Both the position numbers and the translations under genes were made by a program. Below are positions 6,368 through 8,021 of a stretch of 8,021 nt of DNA, in pieces (within the stretch, counting starts at the first letter, position 1; each line of letters opens with the position of its first letter). Source of the stretch: Micrococcales bacterium (GTDB taxonomy: Bacteria; Actinomycetota; Actinomycetes; Actinomycetales; Cellulomonadaceae). The stretch covers positions 1-8,021 of the forward strand of contig WRCL01000068.1 of the NCBI GenBank assembly GCA_009783975.1. Reading direction: 5' to 3'. The notes under the pieces are model-generated. The model saw only the letters and a program-made list of their open reading frames with translations. It was not told where the DNA came from and searched no databases.

Positions 6368-6441
6368 CCGCGAGATGCGACCTGGCGCACCAGATGCGAC
6401 GTCCGCAGGTCGCATCTGGTGTGCCAGGTCGCATCTCGCGG
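6368..6441. repeat. 33-bp inverted repeat with 8-nt loop between prfA and prmC
   Basis: Arms at 6368-6400 and 6409-6441 pair at every position except G6387/T6422, which is still a G-U pair in RNA; the loop is GTCCGCAG. Each arm carries the octamer GATGCGAC twice (6374 and 6393 on the left), 19 bases apart, so four copies can pair in alternative ways. The structure starts five bases after the prfA stop and ends 12 bases before the prmC GTG, so it may affect coupling or mRNA stability. No U-tract follows (AACGGCGGAC). Confidence 0.97.
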
Positions 6442-6453
6442 AACGGCGGACAG

Positions 6454-7326
6454 GTGAGCGACGAGCTGCGCACCTATGTTGATGGTGCTGCCCAGCTGTT
6501 GGGTGAGGCGGGGGTGCCCTCGCCGCAGGTTGACGCGGCGGCACTTGCTGCCCACGCGTTGGGGATGGACCGCCTGCCCGTCCTGCCGGTGCCACTGCCT
6601 GACGGCTTCACCGCCACCTACGCCGCGCTCGTCGACCGCCGCTGCCGGCGCGAGCCCCTGCAGCACATCGTCGGACGCACCGGTTTTCGCTACCTCGACC
6701 TGCATGTCGAACCTGGTGTGTTCGTCCCGCGCCCCGAGACTGAGACCGTCGCCGGCCATGCCGTCGCCGAGGCTGCACGCCTGGTCGCCCACGGGCGCAC
6801 CCCGGTGGTCGTCGACCTGTGCTGCGGCACCGGCGCTATCGCGCTCGCCGTGGCGACCGAGGTCCGGCGCGCCCACGTCGTCGCCGTCGACATCGACCCG
6901 AACGCTGTGGCCCTGACCAGTCGCAACGCCGCCTCGGTGGATGTCGCCCAGCTGGAGGTACACCACGGCGACGTGCGCGACCCAGACCTGCTCGCCGACC
7001 TGGCCGCGACCGTCGACGTCGTCGTCGCAAACCCCCCCTACATCCCCCCCGACCAGGTGCCTGTCGACCCCGAGGTCCGCGACCACGACCCTGACCAGGC
7101 ACTGTACGGAGGTGGCGCCGACGGGCTGGACACCCCCCGGGCCGTCCTGGCCGCCGCGGTGCGCCTGCTCGCCCCAGGTGGGCTGCTCGTCATGGAGCAC
7201 GCTGAGGTCCAGGCCAGCGCGTTGTGCCAGGCGGCCACAGCCGCCGGGCTGGTGCAGGTGCGCACCGAACCGGACCTCACCGGCCGTCCGCGCGCTGTGC
7301 TCGCCCGGTCACCACACGCCCGGTAG
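6454..7326 (+). CDS. prmC: Peptide chain release factor N5-glutamine methyltransferase
   Basis: PrmC (HemK) uses SAM to methylate the glutamine of the GGQ motif in RF1 and RF2, raising their release activity. Counted from GTG 6454 the protein has 290 residues, normal for the family. Residues 1-75 are the helical N-terminal domain that binds the release factor, ending in the family's LQHIVG (69-74). Then come FRYLDLHVEPGVFVPRPETE (78-97), motif I DLCCGTGAIALAV (121-133), the acidic end of strand 2 at DIDPN (146-150), and the catalytic NPPYIPP (193-199), whose Asn and Tyr hold the glutamine amide. YGGGADGLD near 218 is another family block. The start is chosen because an upstream in-frame ATG at 6394 would translate the inverted repeat into non-homologous sequence. 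The Shine-Dalgarno is weak (GGCGGACAG), so translation may depend on coupling to upstream reading. Confidence 0.95.
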   Translation: MSDELRTYVDGAAQLLGEAGVPSPQVDAAALAAHALGMDRLPVLPVPLPDGFTATYAALVDRRCRREPLQHIVGRTGFRYLDLHVEPGVFVPRPETETVAGHAVAEAARLVAHGRTPVVVDLCCGTGAIALAVATEVRRAHVVAVDIDPNAVALTSRNAASVDVAQLEVHHGDVRDPDLLADLAATVDVVVANPPYIPPDQVPVDPEVRDHDPDQALYGGGADGLDTPRAVLAAAVRLLAPGGLLVMEHAEVQASALCQAATAAGLVQVRTEPDLTGRPRAVLARSPHAR

Positions 7327-7365
7327 GACGCTGTGGTGTGTCCGGGTGTGACAGACTCAGGAGCC

Positions 7366-8019
7366 GTGGACGACGAGCAGATGCGGGACGTGACCGACCC
7401 GCAGACCCGGGCCGGTGCGCTCAACGCTGCTGCTGCGGTGGTGCGCCGCGGGGGCTTGGTCGTCATGCCGACCGACACTGTGTACGGGATCGGGGCTGAC
7501 GCGTTCTCGCCAACAGGGGTTGCGGCGCTGCTCGCGGCCAAGGGCCGGGGCCGGGGCCAGCCCCCGCCGGTGCTCATCGCCGACGCGCGGGCCGTGCTCG
7601 GGCTCGCACGTGAGGTGTCGGCCGACGCGCAGGCGCTCACCGAGGCGTTCTGGCCTGGTCCGCTGACGTTGGTCGTCACAGCGCAGCCGGGGCTCACCTG
7701 GGACCTGGGCGACACTGGTGGCACCGTCGCCCTGCGTGTGCCCGACCATGACGTCGCCCGGGCGTTGCTGCAGCGCACCGGCCCGATGGCGGTGTCGAGC
7801 GCGAACCTGTCAGGTGCCCCGCCGGCGACGACCGCCGACGACGCCCGCGCCCAGCTTGGCGGGCGGGCCGAGGTGTACCTCGACGCCGGGCCCACCCCAG
7901 GTGACGCCCCGTCGACCATCGTCGACGCGCGCACGTTACGCATCTTGCGCCATGGTGTGCTCGACCTGGCGGCACTGCGTGAGGTCGCCGACGTGGTCGA
8001 CGAGGAGGACTCCAGGTGA
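7366..8019 (+). CDS. tsaC: L-threonylcarbamoyladenylate synthase (TsaC/YrdC/Sua5 family)
   Basis: The enzyme makes threonylcarbamoyl-AMP from threonine, bicarbonate and ATP, the first step of the t6A modification at position 37 of ANN-decoding tRNAs. Family motifs are PTDTVYGIGADAF (35-47), AAKGRGRGQPPPVLIAD (58-74), FWPGPLTLV, TVALRVPDH and MAVSSANLSG (141-150). At 217 residues it is a YrdC-domain-only form without the extra C-terminal Sua5 domain. The same order, release factor, prmC, then this gene, occurs in mycobacteria. The GTG at 7366 follows GGAG with only two bases between; ATG 7381 would give the N-terminus MRDVTDP, which resembles relatives more closely, and GTG 7333 has AGGA four bases upstream, so the exact start is uncertain. 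A rare TTA leucine codon lies at 7936-7938. The stop overlaps the probable start of the next gene. Confidence 0.95.
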   Translation: MDDEQMRDVTDPQTRAGALNAAAAVVRRGGLVVMPTDTVYGIGADAFSPTGVAALLAAKGRGRGQPPPVLIADARAVLGLAREVSADAQALTEAFWPGPLTLVVTAQPGLTWDLGDTGGTVALRVPDHDVARALLQRTGPMAVSSANLSGAPPATTADDARAQLGGRAEVYLDAGPTPGDAPSTIVDARTLRILRHGVLDLAALREVADVVDEEDSR

Positions 8020-8021
8020 CC
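8016..8021 (+). CDS. Start of the next gene (only GTG ACC visible)
   Basis: A GTG at 8016-8018 overlaps the tsaC TGA (8017-8019) as GTGA, and a strong Shine-Dalgarno GAGGAGG lies at 8002-8008, seven bases upstream. This is the usual pattern of a coupled downstream gene. In mycobacteria the gene after this block is the WecA-type GlcNAc-1-phosphate transferase; that identity is a guess from gene order, as only two codons are in the window. Confidence 0.5.

Noticed and set aside
6394..6453. Upstream ATG start for prmC
   Set aside because: The added residues are only a translation of the inverted repeat and do not resemble PrmC N-termini; GTG 6454 gives the normal length.
5740..7200. 486-codon open frame on the minus strand, and a similar one at 5238-6239
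   Set aside because: Both are antisense to prfA and prmC, whose motifs are unambiguous; their translations are low-complexity Arg/Gly/His sequence.

Overview
The window reads as a chromosomal segment of a high-GC actinobacterium. Codons end overwhelmingly in G or C, GTG starts are frequent, the left-hand glycosyltransferase resembles the actinobacterial mycothiol enzyme MshA, and the right-hand block rpmE-prfA-prmC-tsaC is the arrangement seen in mycobacteria and other Actinobacteria. A Micrococcales (Cellulomonas-like) source is a guess from gene content, not something the sequence proves.

Layout. 1-1180 (minus, cut by the left edge) is a GT4 glycosyltransferase. 1181-1375 is a divergent intergenic region with a good promoter candidate, containing an inverted repeat, for the next gene. 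1376-3013 (plus) is a lipoprotein with a central OmpA-like peptidoglycan-binding domain. It converges on a VapBC-type toxin-antitoxin pair (3154-3791, minus) that has a palindromic operator candidate directly before the antitoxin start. 3816-4024 is non-coding and holds a perfect 43-bp inverted repeat. 4025-4771 is a SAM-dependent methyltransferase, followed at its stop codon by a second long inverted repeat (4770-4851). From 4974 the core block begins: rpmE (bL31) with a hairpin terminator candidate, prfA (RF1), a third long inverted repeat (6368-6441), prmC (the RF1/RF2 glutamine methyltransferase) and tsaC (threonylcarbamoyl-AMP synthase). A further gene probably starts at 8016, overlapping the tsaC stop.

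How it fits together. The right half is translation machinery: a ribosomal protein, the release factor for UAA/UAG, the enzyme that methylates that factor's GGQ motif, and an enzyme of tRNA t6A synthesis. The left half is accessory or cell-surface: glycosyltransferase, cell-wall lipoprotein, toxin-antitoxin and an orphan methyltransferase. The most unusual content is the set of three long, near-perfect inverted repeats of unrelated sequence but similar design (33-43 bp arms, 4-16 nt loops, no U-tract) at three gene boundaries within 2.6 kb. No tRNA, rRNA, CRISPR array or transposase gene was seen.
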